Counted from the first letter of the stretch, positions 11,195 through 22,988 are shown. The stretch: 64,000 nt of DNA from Phytophthora colocasiae (GCA_018806915.1 JAGKQI010000096.1:2046001-2110000), one strand, 5' to 3'. Numbers and translations: made by a program. The notes: generated by a model from the letters alone, not told the origin.

Positions 11195-14100
11195 CTGGTT
11201 GACAGTGAGTCAACGTGTGGGCAAAGCCCACGTAACCCCTGTGGGGCGGCACGTACTCCGCCGAGTGACGCCGGTCATGGACCGTCACTGGATGCCGATG
11301 GCATCGGGCCTTCCCAGGCCGTGAACTGTGGGGCGGCACGTACTCCGCCGAGCGATGCTGGTCGTGGACCAAGTCGATCGCTGAGTGTCTCTGACACTGG
11401 ACCTGTTACGGTCATTGATTGTGCAGCGGCACGTACTCCGCTGAGCGGCATCGGTCGTCGACCGAGTGGATCGCTGAGTGTCCCTGACACTGGGCCGAGA
11501 GAGGCCGAAACTTGTGCGACGGCACGTACTCCGTCGAGTAGACGATCTTCGGCTAGGCGAAGACGTCGTAAGGCCCTTCGGGCGAGACGCTCTGCGTCTG
11601 AGTCATCCGTGACGTCAAGTGCCGACGCACCGGAGGGCTGTGGGCAGCTATACACTCTGGTTGATGGAGTGGGCGGTAGTGCCGAAGGCAGTGTCCTGCT
11701 GGACGACTTGCCAAGTGTTGACAAGCTCCTTGAGCTAGAAGAGATGTCCTTCGCCGACTTTGGCGATGCCTTGAAGGCTGGCGAATTCGCCGAGGTGGTC
11801 ATCGTTCGACCTGAGGAGGAGTTAAACTCGTCGTCCCTCGTTGACGAGTCCGTCTTGGCCGAAGTCAAGAAGGCGTTGAACGCCAGGAGTGGATCGGAGA
11901 TCCTCAAGAATCCCTCGGATCCCTTCCACTCCTTGCTGAAGGAATATGGAGACGTTGTCTCGAAGGAACCACCGAGTGGCCTGCCTCCCGACCGAGGCGT
12001 TCGTCATGAGATCGACTTAGTTCCCGGAACTAAATACTGCGTGACCCGGCAGTGGCCTCTTCCTAAAGAGCAATGCGACGTCATTGACGCCTTCTTCCGT
12101 GCGAAGCACGCGGCGGGTCTCGTGCGCGAGAGCAAGTCTCCGCACTCCGCGCCAACGTTCTGTGTCAGAAAGCCGAATGGCAAGTGGCGTATCGTTCACG
12201 CTTTTAACAAGCTCAACGCTGCCACGATTCCGGCGCAGACGCCGATTCCTAGGAAGGATGTTCTTCAGAACAACATGGTGGGTTGCACCATGTACAGTGC
12301 GCTCGACTTAGTCGATGGGTACTATCAGCTGCTCATGCGAGCCAGTGATATTCCGCTTACAGCGGTGAGCACCCCGAGCGGTATGCTCTGGGAGTGGCTC
12401 GTCATGCCCTAAGGGCTCTCGAACGCGCCCGCAACGTTCAATCGTCTAGTGACGCAGCTGTTCAGGCCCCTGCGGGCATTCGCACAAACGTACTTTGACG
12501 ACGTGTTCGTCCACAGTCAGGCCGAACACGGCAAGACCGACGTCGAGGCACACGTGGAACACGTACGGGCTGTGCTCGAGTGCATGCGCACGAACAAGTT
12601 GTACGCCAACGCGAACAAAAGCGTTTTTGGCGCGGAAGAAATCCCTCTCCTAGGGTGCTTCATTGGGAAGCATGGCCTTCGTGCTGATCCAGCAAAGGTC
12701 AAGGCCATTGTGGACTGGCCGGTTCCTTTGAACCAGAAGGATTTGCGTAAGTGGCTTGGCTTGGCCAACTACTTGCACAACTACAGCGAGAACTACGCAG
12801 AGTTGGCTCGGCCACTGTCGGATCTCCTTAAGAAGGATGCCGAATGGGTATGGCGTGCTGAGCACGAGAGTGGCACTCGTATCAAGGATAGCCTGCTCCA
12901 GGCACCGATCCTGGCGTTGCCAGACCCCGATCGTCCGTTTATCGTCGTCTGTGACGCATCGGACTTTGCCATCGGCAGTGCTTTGCTACAAGCGGACGCC
13001 GAAGGGCGCGAACGCGTCATTGCGTTTGAGTCTTGGCAGCTCAAGGCTGCTGAGAAGAACTATCCAGTTCATGACAAGGAGCTACTTGCGATGAAGTGTG
13101 TCGCGCTGCTTCAAGCTCTAGGGAGCGATGAGTTTAAGGACTCAAAGGTGACTCTGTCACGACGCCTAAAGGCGAGACTCCAACGCTACAGCCTGAAAGG
13201 CGGTCTGCTGTACTACAGCACGGGTCAGGATGACCCACCACGTGTGGTGGTTCCTCACGATGAGGACCTGAAGTATCGCATCCTCTATGAGGCCCACGAC
13301 ACGCCCACAAGCTCGGTCGTGAGAAGACCTACGGCTCCGTGAGCTCTATGTACTGGTGGCCGAAGCTGTACAAGTGGGTCAGCACATATGTGCACACGTG
13401 CGAGACGTGTCGGCGAGTTAAACCCTCGCTGCATGCGGCGGCGCCTTTGGAGAGCTTGCCTGTACCCTCTGGGTGTTGGCAGTCCATAAGTATGGACTTT
13501 GTGTTTGGCCTGCCGAAGGACTCGGCAGGCAACACGGGCGTGGTGGTCATTGTTGACCGTCTGAGCAAGATGGCTCACTTAGCGGCTGTGCCGGACACCG
13601 TCGATGGCGCTGGTACAGCGACAATCTTTATCGATCGGGTCTTCCGCCAGCATGGGCTGCCGGAGACCATTGTCTCGGATCGAAACCCCCGTTTCACGGG
13701 TCAGTTTTGGACGTCCGTCTTCAAAGTGCTTGGCACTCGACTGGACATGTCCACGGCGAATCATCCGCAGACCGACGGTCAGACTGACGCGTGAATCGCG
13801 TCCTGGAGGACATCCTCCGCAGCGTATGCGCCGAAACGCCGAAGCGTTGGAGCGCTATGCTCCCTCGTTGAGTTCTCAATGAACAATGCGGTGCATGCCT
13901 CGACAGGCTTCACCCCGTTCTACGTGAACGGCCTTGCGCATCCGCGCGTCCCGCTCACTTCACCACGTGGTGGCCTCGGGCTTAGTGGGGGAGGGGCTGT
14001 ACCGTCGCTCGACTCCGAGCTTGCTGATATCAGCCCTCTTGCCGTGCGTAAACAAGTTGATGACTTCCTCTCGGTGAGATTGAGCGTATTACGCCGTGTG

Positions 14101-14888
14101 CGTGACGCGATGGCTGAAAGCCAAGATGTTCAAAAGGAACAAGCTGATGCAAAAGGCAGAGGCAATGTATGGGAATTTAAGGTCGGTGACCAAGTTTTAT
14201 TAAACGCTAAGAACCTACCTACACATGCAGTGTCGGCCGTAAAGTTGCGCCCGCGCTTTCATCGGGCCGTTCACGGTCGTGGCCAAGAAAGGCCTGGTAT
14301 ACACGCTTGAATTGCCAAAGCGGATGCGAACACATCCCGTGTTCTACGTCGGCTTACTCAAGCCATATCGGGACCGCGGGGGTGAGCGCGGAGGCACTAG
14401 CGCCGACGGCACACGCGCAGGCTACGTCATCTGCAGCAGCATCGCCACCTGACCCCGCAGCTCAGCGAGCTGAAGCTCCTGCTGGTGCAGGCGAGCAGTC
14501 AGGGACTGAGGCCCCTCGAGCCAAGCCATCCGGCTTTCGACCTCCTCCATGTCGTGAGCGAGACGGACATGCGAATGCCAAACGCTCTCCAGGTTCCCCT
14601 GAAGAGACTGAGTCTGACTCTGGAGAGTACCGATCGAGTGATCGAGTTGGTACCAGGCGCGATGCGACAGATAGCGCTCGTCACACTCATCGAGTACGGC
14701 GTTCCGCAGCGAGTCGACCTCCTCCGCCGTTCCTCGATGAGCAGGGGACTCCCCATTATCACATGGAGCGCCTGATGGCGCGTCGTCGCCACCGTGGTCG
14801 AAACCAGTATCTGGTGAAGTGGCGTGGGTATCCTCATACCCAAAACTCGTGGGAGTTTGAGGGGGCCCCTGAGGCAGGACTGCCCTGA
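11195..14888 (+). pseudogene. Element A1 pol: RT, RNase H, integrase, chromodomain (broken)
   Basis: Continuation of the A1 pol after the solo LTR. Order: Ser/Pro/Arg-rich linker with ~31-aa repeats (CAAARTPLSG, about 11320-11560); reverse transcriptase with YFDD near 12490-12505; start of RNase H (VVCDASDFAIGSALLQ, about 12945); integrase zinc-binding and DDE core (13330-13790); C-terminal chromodomain (YLVKWRGYPHTQNSWEFEG, about 14800-14860), which in this copy stays in frame with the linker. Breaks: TAA at 12410-12412 in the RT; a ~290-bp deletion after 13098 removing the RNase H C-terminal half; and indels near 13310, 13788, 13868 and 14865. Not functional. Confidence 0.85.
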
Positions 14889-15290
14889 CGTCGTTGACGC
14901 TTTTGATCGCGAAGATCGGAGGCGCCCGGTGGGCTCGAGGTCGACCACTCGGTGAACACCCGCTTCTCACCACTAGTGTGGGAAGCTGACGGACTAGCAG
15001 CTGAGCTCAGTCTCTCCTCCTGCGCCTCATCGAGAGGGTTGGTAATTGCGTCTTCGACGTTTTCGAGCAGCTCTGGCTCATCGCGAGCAGGAAGTGGTGG
15101 TGCGTCGCGCAACGCGTTGAGCACGAGGATCGAGCCTAATCCATTCCCGGAGGGTCCCTCCGGGAATGGATTAGGCTGATGCAGCTGCCGAGGAAGCGTG
15201 TACCGACGCGGATCGCATGGAGAGCGTAGCGTAGCTCAACCGGTCGGGTCGTCCGAGGGCTCTCAAGAGCAGGTGGCTCAGGGGCATCGC
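14422..15290 (-). pseudogene. Element A1 antisense ORF remnant
   Basis: Opposite-strand frames corresponding to the long antisense frame of A2 (29581-31119), here split by frameshifts. The C-terminal piece (14422 to about 14850) keeps the coiled-coil-like end (LTARLHQQELQLAELRGQVA), which is longer than in A2. A central ~600-bp block present in A2 is absent, as in A4. It is interrupted at 15290/15291 by element B1 and continues at 23497-23763. Confidence 0.5.
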
Positions 15291-15750
15291 TGTAATGGGT
15301 CTACCTAGACCTATTAGGTGGCGTACACGCGCGCTTAGGTATATGAGGAAGCGTGCAATTAGAATAGACTTAATTTAAGTATACTTATTTAAATAAGTAT
15401 AATTAAATCAAATATAACTAAATTAAACTGCAAAATACCGTAAAATGAGAACTTTTATTGAATTTGGCATAAGCCAATTATGGACCTCCTAAAACTGTTT
15501 GTTATCTATTTCTAAAGGGTCTGCCAACGTGTGGTTGGCAGAAACTCTGCTCAGTGATTGGTAGAAATCCGTTACTTTCTACCAATAATATGAACAAATG
15601 CACACGAACCACCCAGTAATGTGGTTCGCCCATGTATCCATTGGTGTGTACAGCACACCAAGGTCTGAGGCCCATATCCAACCTCTAACAGTTATCCTAA
15701 CTGTTAGAGTTACAAGTGGTACAACCACTTGTACGTGTAACCCCGTTACA
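15291..15750 (-). repeat. 3' LTR of element B1 (460 bp)
   Basis: Ends TGTAAT...GTTACA as read on plus. Contains consecutive inverted repeats with loops, for example arms 15557-15567/15576-15586 (ATTGGTAGAAA and its complement) and a CTCTAACAGTTA/TAACTGTTAGAG pair near 15690-15715. In element orientation these lie in the U3-side half. The purine run GGGGGATGG just inside is the likely polypurine tract. Confidence 0.88.
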
Positions 15751-15850
15751 CCATCCCCCGTTAAGATTCGACGCATCGGTCTCGATACGTCAATCAACAG
15801 AACTTGACAAGACCGTCAAGTTCCCGAGAGAAATCCGAGTTCATATCGCA

Positions 15851-17388
15851 ATGGACTCGCCAACGCCCACGTCTCCGTCCGCTACTGCGGACGCGCAAGC
15901 CTCACCTGCTGCCTCTGCAGCAGGAACAACGACATCAGCAGTGCCCACTAGCACTGCTGCTTCCAGCGGTCCGACAGAGAAGCTCTCTGTCATTAAGTAC
16001 CATGCTCTCCATAAGGAGAAGCATGAGAAGAAGAAGAAGTCTTCTTCTCTAGCAGAGATTAAGAATCCTGCTGTCCCTCTCAAAGAACTCTTTGGAGAGG
16101 ACTACGAAGACATCCTCGACTACGAGGAGGATGTCGAGGAGGGGGAGGTTGATGTCAAGGCTCCCGCTCCCGTGTCTTCGTCCGAAGACACGTCAGACCC
16201 ACCCGTGGGTTCTAGACGACCTCGTGATGAGGCCTCGGACGCTTCAAGCTCGAAGCGTCCACGCAGTGATGACGAAGCGTCCCCCATGTCGAGGGCGCTC
16301 ACTGCCCCGCGCACTGATCCGCCAGTGCGCACACTATGGATGCCTACTGAGGCAGAAATCCATGACCGGTTCGGTGCTAGTTCACCACCGAACCCGATAC
16401 TGTTGTACTCATGCAACAGTATCAACGACGACGACGTCGCCGCTAAGGTTGTCTTTGAGTCCGAGACTCAAAGACGCGACTACTATATCGGGCTCTTCCA
16501 CGAGCTCCGATATTATGCAGCGAAGAAGACTTCGCGCAAGAGTAAAGTGCCAGAGTGGCAGGCACTTTGCCAGTCGTGGAACGCCTTTGTTGAAAACTTC
16601 AACAAAGGCCCGAAGGCATATCGCGAGCGCGTTGCTGCGGCTCGCGATCGCTACTACACTTACACTACGCGTGGTAAGTGTGAACGCCTCTATGATCAGT
16701 CCATGGAAGCGGTGCCGTTCCCTTTGGCACACCCTGTCCGTGTTGCCAACCCTTGGCAACACGTCTCACCGAAAGTGACCTCCTGGGGTACACGGTCGTC
16801 CGTGTACCCGATCACATCAAGGAGCTCCGTGGTCGTATTGTGCCACGCGAAGCTCCGAGTGCTGTGGCTGACCGCAGCACTCCTCGTGCAGGGATTACCA
16901 CTGCAAGTTATGGTGGGCTTCGTACGCCCTCACCATTTCCGGAACGTCCTCCATCAGGACGTTCCGCGGCTCCCATGTATCTCGATGGGGAGGAAATCCT
17001 CTCCAACGAATACGAAAACGAACCCCTTGAGAGTTCGTTCTCCTATGAGCCACGATCCGCTCAACAATCCAGCGGATCGCTCCACGCGCGTCGCGCAACG
17101 GCGGCGGAGGGGGTGGGAACACTCCCTCCGCATGGTCAACGCTATGACCATGACGATCGTACCCTGCACGATCGAGTTGCTGCGCTGGAGCAGACACAGA
17201 GCGCTGAGATAGCGGCTCTGAAGCAGGAGGTTCGTGTCCTCCGTGCTGAGGTCTGCGAGGCAGCTCAGACTGCCTCGAACCTCTCGTCCGGTCTTGGGAC
17301 GAGAGTGAGCCGGTTGATCGACCGTGTCGACGGTCTCGAGAAGGCCTTCCAGGCCTCTCGCACTGCTCAGTCGGACTACCAACCCTAG
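15851..17388 (+). CDS. Antisense ORF of element B1 (about 511 codons, one frameshift)
   Basis: Open frame on the strand opposite to gag/pol, ATG at 15851 (MDSPTPTSPSATADAQASPA), stop after SDYQP at 17386-17388. A single frame change is needed near 16750. Order: Ser/Thr/Ala-rich N-terminus; a Lys-rich stretch (EKHEKKKKSS, about residue 60); an acidic block (YEEDVEEGEVDV, about residue 95); a basic/acidic segment with SKRPRSDDE; a central helical region with conserved-looking aromatic residues (RRDYYIGLFHELRYYAAKK, about 16470-16530); and a C-terminal coiled coil (RVAALEQTQSAEIAALKQEV, about 17180-17240). Its last ~490 bp overlap the pol chromodomain end. No known domain is recognised. It could be a real accessory gene, as in some plant Gypsy elements, or a by-product of the palindromic sequence. 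Confidence 0.5.
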
Positions 17389-18538
17389 GTAGTCCGTGCT
17401 GCACGTACGGCTTCAACCGCCCGACGTAGAAGGTCGGGTGGAGCCTCATGCTGGACGGTATGTCCAGCCGGTACGCGTTGCCGTGCCGTTCAAGTACTTT
17501 GAACGGCCCAATGAATCTTGGAGCAAGCTTGCTTGCTCCAAAGTCAGACACTGCATGTCTAGGTAGGTTTTGTGTAGCTAACAAAACTAATGAACCCTTT
17601 TCGAATTCATTTGTGTTGCCTCTACCAACAGTATCAGCGTTCAGCTTCTGTCGATCGACAGAAGCTGCGATAGCATCCTGGACAAACCGTATGACGGCTT
17701 GTCTTCGCTGGACAAAGTCTAGCGCACCCGAGCTGAATCCATTCAGCTTGTCGGCCTTGTCAGCAGCAGGCCCTGCCTGCTCGCTATCATCTCTCATGTC
17801 TGTGCCCGGCACAGACATCGCGCGCTCGTTCCTGCTCGAACGAGACGTCGCACGCGTCACCGCAGCTGATAGTGTGCTGCTATCAGTTGCATTCTGCGGT
17901 TGTTCGGACGCAACCGTAGATCCTCCCCCACTTAAGGAGGAAGCTACCCCGCCGAGCATGCTCGGCAATCGTGGATGCCTCATGGCATTCACGTAGAACG
18001 GTGTATGCCCTGTCGAGGCATGCACCGAGTTGTTGATGGCAAACTCTGCCATCGGCAAGCACTCGCTCAATGCGGGAAACGAGTGAGCGTAGCTCTTCAG
18101 CGTGTCACCCAGTACGCGGTTGACACGTTCGGTCTGTCCGTCCGTCTGCGGATGATCCGCAGTCGACATTGACAATTGTGAACCAAGAAGTGTAAACACT
18201 TCTTGCCAGAACCGCGCTGTGAAGCGTGGATCACGGTCCGACACAATGTCGAGCGGCATGCCATGGTGTTTGAACACCATGTCAACAAACAGTCGCGCAG
18301 TCTGCGCGGCTGTAACAGTAGCCGGGACGGCAGCAAGATGAACCATCTTGCTGAATCTGTCCACAAAGACAACGATGCCCGTCCTCCGCTTGCTGTCAGG
18401 CGGAAGACCGAAGACAAAGTCCATGGACATGGACTGCCAACACTCCGACGGAGTCGGTAGTGATTGAAGAGGAGCCTGCGAGAACTGCGCAGGCTTCACG
18501 CGTTGACAAACCTCGCAAGCACGGACGTACTTGCGCAC
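16895..18538 (-). pseudogene. Element B1 integrase and chromodomain
   Basis: C-terminal part of pol. It begins in the zinc-binding region (ACEVCQRVKP), then the integrase core MDFVFGLPPDS...VDRFSKMVHLA, SDRDPRFTARFW and HPQTDGQTERVNRVLGD, which supply the D,D,E residues. Next come the Gypsy-type GPF-like block (LAPRFIGPFKVLERHGNAY) and, after a Ser/Arg-rich linker, a chromodomain (FRIRWRGFPPHRDTWEPRNV) that from family knowledge targets integration to chromatin marks. The frame is separated from the RT/RNase H frame by a one-base deletion near 18600. Confidence 0.85.
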
Positions 18539-18603
18539 CCACTTGTACTGGTGGTGCCAGTAGAAGTCACGCGTGAGAAGAGTGTATGTCTTCTCACGAC
18601 CCG

Positions 18604-19836
18604 GTGCCCTGCCGTGGGGGCATCATGATACTCGAACATGATCCTCAACCGGAGGTCATGATCATTCGGAACGACAATGCGATCCGCATTGTCGTCTACT
18701 ACACTGTACAACAGTAGGCCGTCGTGTACACGATAGCGGTGTACACGAGCTCGAAGATGAGGGGTTAGCTTCCGACGTGCCACGTCGGAAGGTGCTGCGA
18801 GGAACTCCAGCAGCCCCTTCGCGTCTGCATCCCTTGCATACGCGTTCTTCACGTCGTCAATCAACGTTGACGACGGCACACTTGTCCTCACGACGCCAAC
18901 GCAGTTGGCGTCGACCGTCTCCGCATAGTCAGGTCGACGCGATAACGCGTCGGCCACTACATTGAGTCTTCCGGGTTTGTACTCCACCCGGAAGTTGTAC
19001 TCCGCGAAGAAGGACAACCATCTCGCCATACGTTGCGAGATGTGCGGCGACTTAATCGCCGTACGCAATGATGCGTGGTCTGTATAGACCACGAACGGTC
19101 TACTCCCAAGTAGATACACTCGGAACTTTGCGAGTGCATACTTCATGGCAAGGAGCTCCTTGTCATGTACGGGATAGTTACGCTCAGCTGGCTTCAGCTG
19201 ACGCGATTGATAGTAGACTACACGATCACGCCCTTCGTGATCGTGTTGCATCAATGCACATCCGATTGCAAAGTCGGATGCATCGCACACTACGTGGAAT
19301 GGACGATCTTGGTCCGCCACGGCCAAGATCGGCGCTTCAGTCAAGCCCTGCTTGACTGCACCGAATGCCTCCTCGCACTCGGTCGTCCAAATCCACTCAG
19401 CTTCTTTCTTAAGAAGCTGTGACAACGGGCGAATCTTGCCCGCATAGTTCTCCACGTACTTGCACAAGTACGTGGCAAGCCCAAGGAACTGCCTCAGTTC
19501 CTTCACATTGGATGGCGTGGGCCATTCATTGATCACTCTGACCTTCTCTGGGTCAGGGCGCACGCCGTCTTTCCCCACGAGACACCCCAGCACGGGTATC
19601 TCGCTCGCCCCGAAGATACACTTCTTTAGGTTCGCATAGAGCTTATGTTTCCTCATAAGCTCTAGCAGCTTCCGGAGATGCACCTTGTGCATCTCAATGT
19701 CCGTCTTCCCGTTCACAGCCCGGCTGTGGACGAACACGTCGTCGAAGTAGCTCGGTGCGAAGTCGCGCACCGAGCGCAATAGATGTGTCTCGCATCTATT
19801 GAACGTCGCAGGGGCGTTCTTAAGCCCCTGTGGCAT
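18604..19836 (-). pseudogene. Element B1 reverse transcriptase (C-terminal part) and RNase H
   Basis: Reads MPQGLKNAPATFNRC into the RT catalytic motif SYFDDVFVHS (about 19750), the thumb/connection (GLATYLCKYVENYAGKIRPL), and RNase H with CDASDFAIGCALMQ, KELLAMKYALAKFR and YTDHASLRTA. A frame break follows at about 18600 in the integrase zinc-binding HHCC (GH then a shifted frame). Upstream it is separated from the protease/RT N-terminal frame by a single TAG at 19851-19849. Confidence 0.85.
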
Positions 19837-19848
19837 GACGAGCCACTC

Positions 19849-22044
19849 CTAAAGCATGCCGCTTGGAGTGCTTACCGCTGTGAGAGGGATGTCCCTCTCA
19901 CGCATGAGGATTTGGTAGAATCCATCACGCAGATCTAGAGCACTGAAGATAGTGCTCAAGGCCATCGAATCGATGATAACATCTTTTCGCGGTATCGGCG
20001 TCTGCGCCGGTATCGTCGCATCGTTCAGCTTGTTATACGCATGAACGATGCGCCAGCCGCCCTGTGGTTTCTTAACACAGAACGTTGGAGCACTGTGCGG
20101 GGACTTTGATTCCCGCACTTGACCTGCAAGACGACGACTTTCAAAGAAGTCGTCGATTGCTTGCACTTGTTCACGCGGCAGTGGCCACTGCCGTGTAACA
20201 CAGTACTTCGTGCCCGGCACGAGATCAATCTCGTGCTGTACGCCCTTATCCTTCGGAAGCTCCGAAGGAATCTCGTCCGGGAGTACATCCTTGTACTCCC
20301 GCAGAACTTCGTAGTAGGGACTCGACCTCAACGAGTCCCAACTCTGCTCTTCGAAGCGCTGCTTCTTAGTCTTCGCACTGAGGGAGTCATCACCCTCAGT
20401 GATCCCATCGACGACGAGCTGCTTCAGCTCTTCGGGCTCGCGCTCCACTCTCTCGATATCCGAGAGAATGCAAATTTGTTCGATGCGTCCATCGTACAAG
20501 TCTCGCGCGAAGCGCTTCCAACTCATCGTTGGAAGTGCGGTCAACGCCGACGCACTCGTCGGCGGATTCTCCAACCGCATCCTCTGGTACTGTAACCCAG
20601 TATCAGTACGTGTCAAGACGTTGAACGTCTCGACACTCGGTGTCTGCACTGCAGATACACCCGTCTCAGTCCCGGACTGAGACTCACGCAGCTCCCTGAG
20701 CTTGCGCCGCGAAGGTCTACCATGGAGCCCGGCTCCAGGTGCTCCACGTCCAAGGCATCGCACCTTGGACGGGACGTTATCGCAATCGTCAGCGAATTCC
20801 TTCCGCTGACTCGCACTATCAAGCCCGGCTTGAGTGCCGCTCATCGCGTGCAGCGCTGCTGCACGTGAGCACGCAGGTTGTTCGGGTGCTGGGCGTTTGC
20901 AACCGCCAGCACCTCCTGCCGCGCAGTCGGTTCCCTGAACCGCTGCGCCTTCATCCACTCCCGGAGCGGATGAAGCAACCGCATCGTCGACTCCCGGAGT
21001 CGACGTGCTCTCGCTAGCTTCCTGCGCTAGCGAGTGTTCGCTTGTACACATATCGTCAGCTCCCAGAGCTGACGCACGATCGCTAGTTCCCGGAACTAGC
21101 AGCGACGCGCCAGTGGCGTCAGCTCCCAGAGCTGACGCACGCCTTTCGGTTCCCCGAATATTATTTGCTTCGTCAACTCCCAGAGTTGACGCGACGTCGT
21201 CGGCGCGACCCTTAAAGTCTTGAACTACCTCCAAGGATACCGGTAATACCGGTATGTTACCTTCTCTCAGGTGAATCGCATTCACCTGACCATCACTCAT
21301 GTGACAAACATCATTCAGATGTTTACGCGTCAGGTGATTCACATTCACCTGACCATCACTCATGTGACCGCGACCCTTCGGCTCAGATTTCTGAGTCGAC
21401 ACACATTTTCTCCCAACGACTCTCGGAGTCGTTGATGGTCGCCGGCGGCGATCGGAGGCAGCGGCAGTCGCTGCACATGCACCGGCCGGTGCATGTGCAG
21501 CACTGACAGGGCCATCGCTCTCTGTCGCGCATGTGTTGTTGAAGCGTACGAGCGTACGCTTCTCCCAGTTGATCACCGGGTCATGCCGTGCAAGCCACGG
21601 CATGCCTAATACTAAGTCGAACTCATCGTCTAGATCCAAGACGATAAGATCTTCTACAAACGTCCTTCGTTTGTAAGAGAAGCGCACACGGACTACGCGC
21701 TTCTCAGTCCTCACGGTGGCACCTGTTGCCAACCGCACCTCCAACACGCCGCGAGGCGTGTCGGCCTCTTCGAAGTCAAGCCTTCGAAGACTTCCCTGTC
21801 GAACAAAGTTGTTCGACGCGCCCGAGTCCACTAGGGCACGAAGAGAGTTCACTCTCTTCGACATCACGTTCAGGATGACAAGGTTTGGCTTGTCATCTTG
21901 CAGCTTACAGCGAGAAACCTTCTCGCTGGGGGCAGCAGTCCTCATCGTCGCGTGTCCAAGCTCGACACGCGAGACTGCATCACCAGTAGGACGCCCCGCG
22001 CCTACTGGTCCTTGGCGTTTTTTGAACGCCCGCCCGCTGTGCAC
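19849..22044 (-). pseudogene. Element B1 protease and N-terminal RT
   Basis: The pol frame entered by -1 frameshifting from gag (frame open upstream of 22044). The aspartic-protease site ALVDSGASNNF lies near 21800-21830, with a second block DEFDLVLGMPWLARHDP near 21600. A long linker (about 20600-21450) is made of repeated Ala/Ser/Asp-rich segments (ASALGADATGAS, STPGVDDA), then RT fingers/palm (KYCVTRQWPLPREQVQAIDD, SKSPHSAPTFCVKKP). It ends at a TAG at 19851-19849, in the conserved block where the A copies read TGG (Trp). Confidence 0.85.
21982..22023 (-). promoter_or_regulatory. -1 ribosomal frameshift signal, element B1 gag/pol
   Basis: On the minus strand: slippery heptamer AAAAAAC at 22023-22017, in gag register as A_AAA_AAC; 7-nt spacer GCCAAGG (22016-22010); then a perfect 9-bp hairpin ACCAGTAGG (22009-22001) / CCTACTGGT (21990-21982) with a 10-nt loop CGCGGGGCGT. 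The gag TAG stop is inside the 5' arm. A -1 slip enters the open pol frame. This is the standard architecture of retroviral -1 frameshift sites; function is inferred. Confidence 0.8.
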
Positions 22045-22988
22045 TCACGTGCATAGTGACCGATGTTACTACACTTGTAACATCGAACCTTGCCGTATCT
22101 ACGCTGCTGTTGACCAGCAGTCGTAGCACTCGAGAGGTCCATAGGTTCCGGACCTCCCGTTTTCACAACAGGACGCGCCGGCTTCGGCGCGTTCGCATGG
22201 AGTTTAGCTTGACGCCGGCTAAACTCCTCTTGCATTGCAAGGCTGATCGCCTCCTCGAGAGTATTCGGATACTCTCGGAAGAGATATGTTTTGACGGGAC
22301 CATCTCTTAGTCCCTTCATGAACGTGACGACCTTGGTCGCCTCGTCGATCGGGTTGGCCACTATGTTCGATACCAAGTATCGAGCACGCTGGGCAAAGGT
22401 GTGAACATCATCCTTGCCCTGCTGCAGATCGAGAAACTCCGCTCTCGATCTGAACTCGTTCTTCGGGGGCTCAAACGCAAGCTTGAGCTCCTCTTTGAAC
22501 ACCTCGTACGTGCTGAAGCACGGAGGATCCGAGAGTCGGCGCCCATAGGCCCAACTCCTCGCACGTCCGCCAAGACATGACATGGCGAACGCGACCTTCG
22601 ACATCGGATCGACGATACGTCGAGCCGCAACGGCTGTGTCGAGTTCGACAAGCCACCGAAGGAGGGTCTCGTCCTCCTTCCCCGTGTAGGTACTCACGTG
22701 TAGTTTCAACGACTCCACGCGTGGCTTAGGGGAAGCCACCGAGGCAGCAACATCTCGTTGCTCCTTAACAATGTACCCCAGAGCAACACCATGTTGCTCT
22801 GTCGGCGATAGCGTACGAAGCATCGTAGCTACCGCTGCCTCTCCAATGACTCGCGAGAGTCTTTGGAGAGCCTCCCACTCTGGATCAGACAGGTGGGCGC
22901 AGTCCGTGCGCGTCACGGACATTTGAGGGGTCCCAGCAGATCCCTCATCCATTGGGGAGTTCTCTACCCCGCGTTCGTATGACTCCAT
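22002..22988 (-). CDS. Element B1 gag polyprotein (328 aa)
   Basis: Intact frame from ATG 22988 (MESYERGVENSPMDEGSAGT) to TAG at 22002. Order: N-terminal helical segment; retrotransposon gag core (LHVSTYTGKEDETLLRWLVE, about residues 95-115; EFLDLQQGKDDVHTFAQRAR, about residues 190-210); and a CCHC zinc knuckle (CYKCSNIGHYARECTAG, about residues 300-316). From family knowledge, gag forms the particle and the knuckle binds the element RNA. The last codons overlap the frameshift heptamer (SKNAKDQ-stop). Shares only distant similarity with the family-A gag. Confidence 0.9.
   Translation of the reverse strand: MESYERGVENSPMDEGSAGTPQMSVTRTDCAHLSDPEWEALQRLSRVIGEAAVATMLRTLSPTEQHGVALGYIVKEQRDVAASVASPKPRVESLKLHVSTYTGKEDETLLRWLVELDTAVAARRIVDPMSKVAFAMSCLGGRARSWAYGRRLSDPPCFSTYEVFKEELKLAFEPPKNEFRSRAEFLDLQQGKDDVHTFAQRARYLVSNIVANPIDEATKVVTFMKGLRDGPVKTYLFREYPNTLEEAISLAMQEEFSRRQAKLHANAPKPARPVVKTGGPEPMDLSSATTAGQQQRRYGKVRCYKCSNIGHYARECTAGGRSKNAKDQ

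Noticed and set aside
20850..21220. Possible CRISPR-like spaced repeats in B1 (GTCAGCTCCCAGAGCTGAC and relatives)
   Set aside because: They are short palindromes inside the pol linker with irregular spacing, in a eukaryotic retrotransposon; not a CRISPR array.
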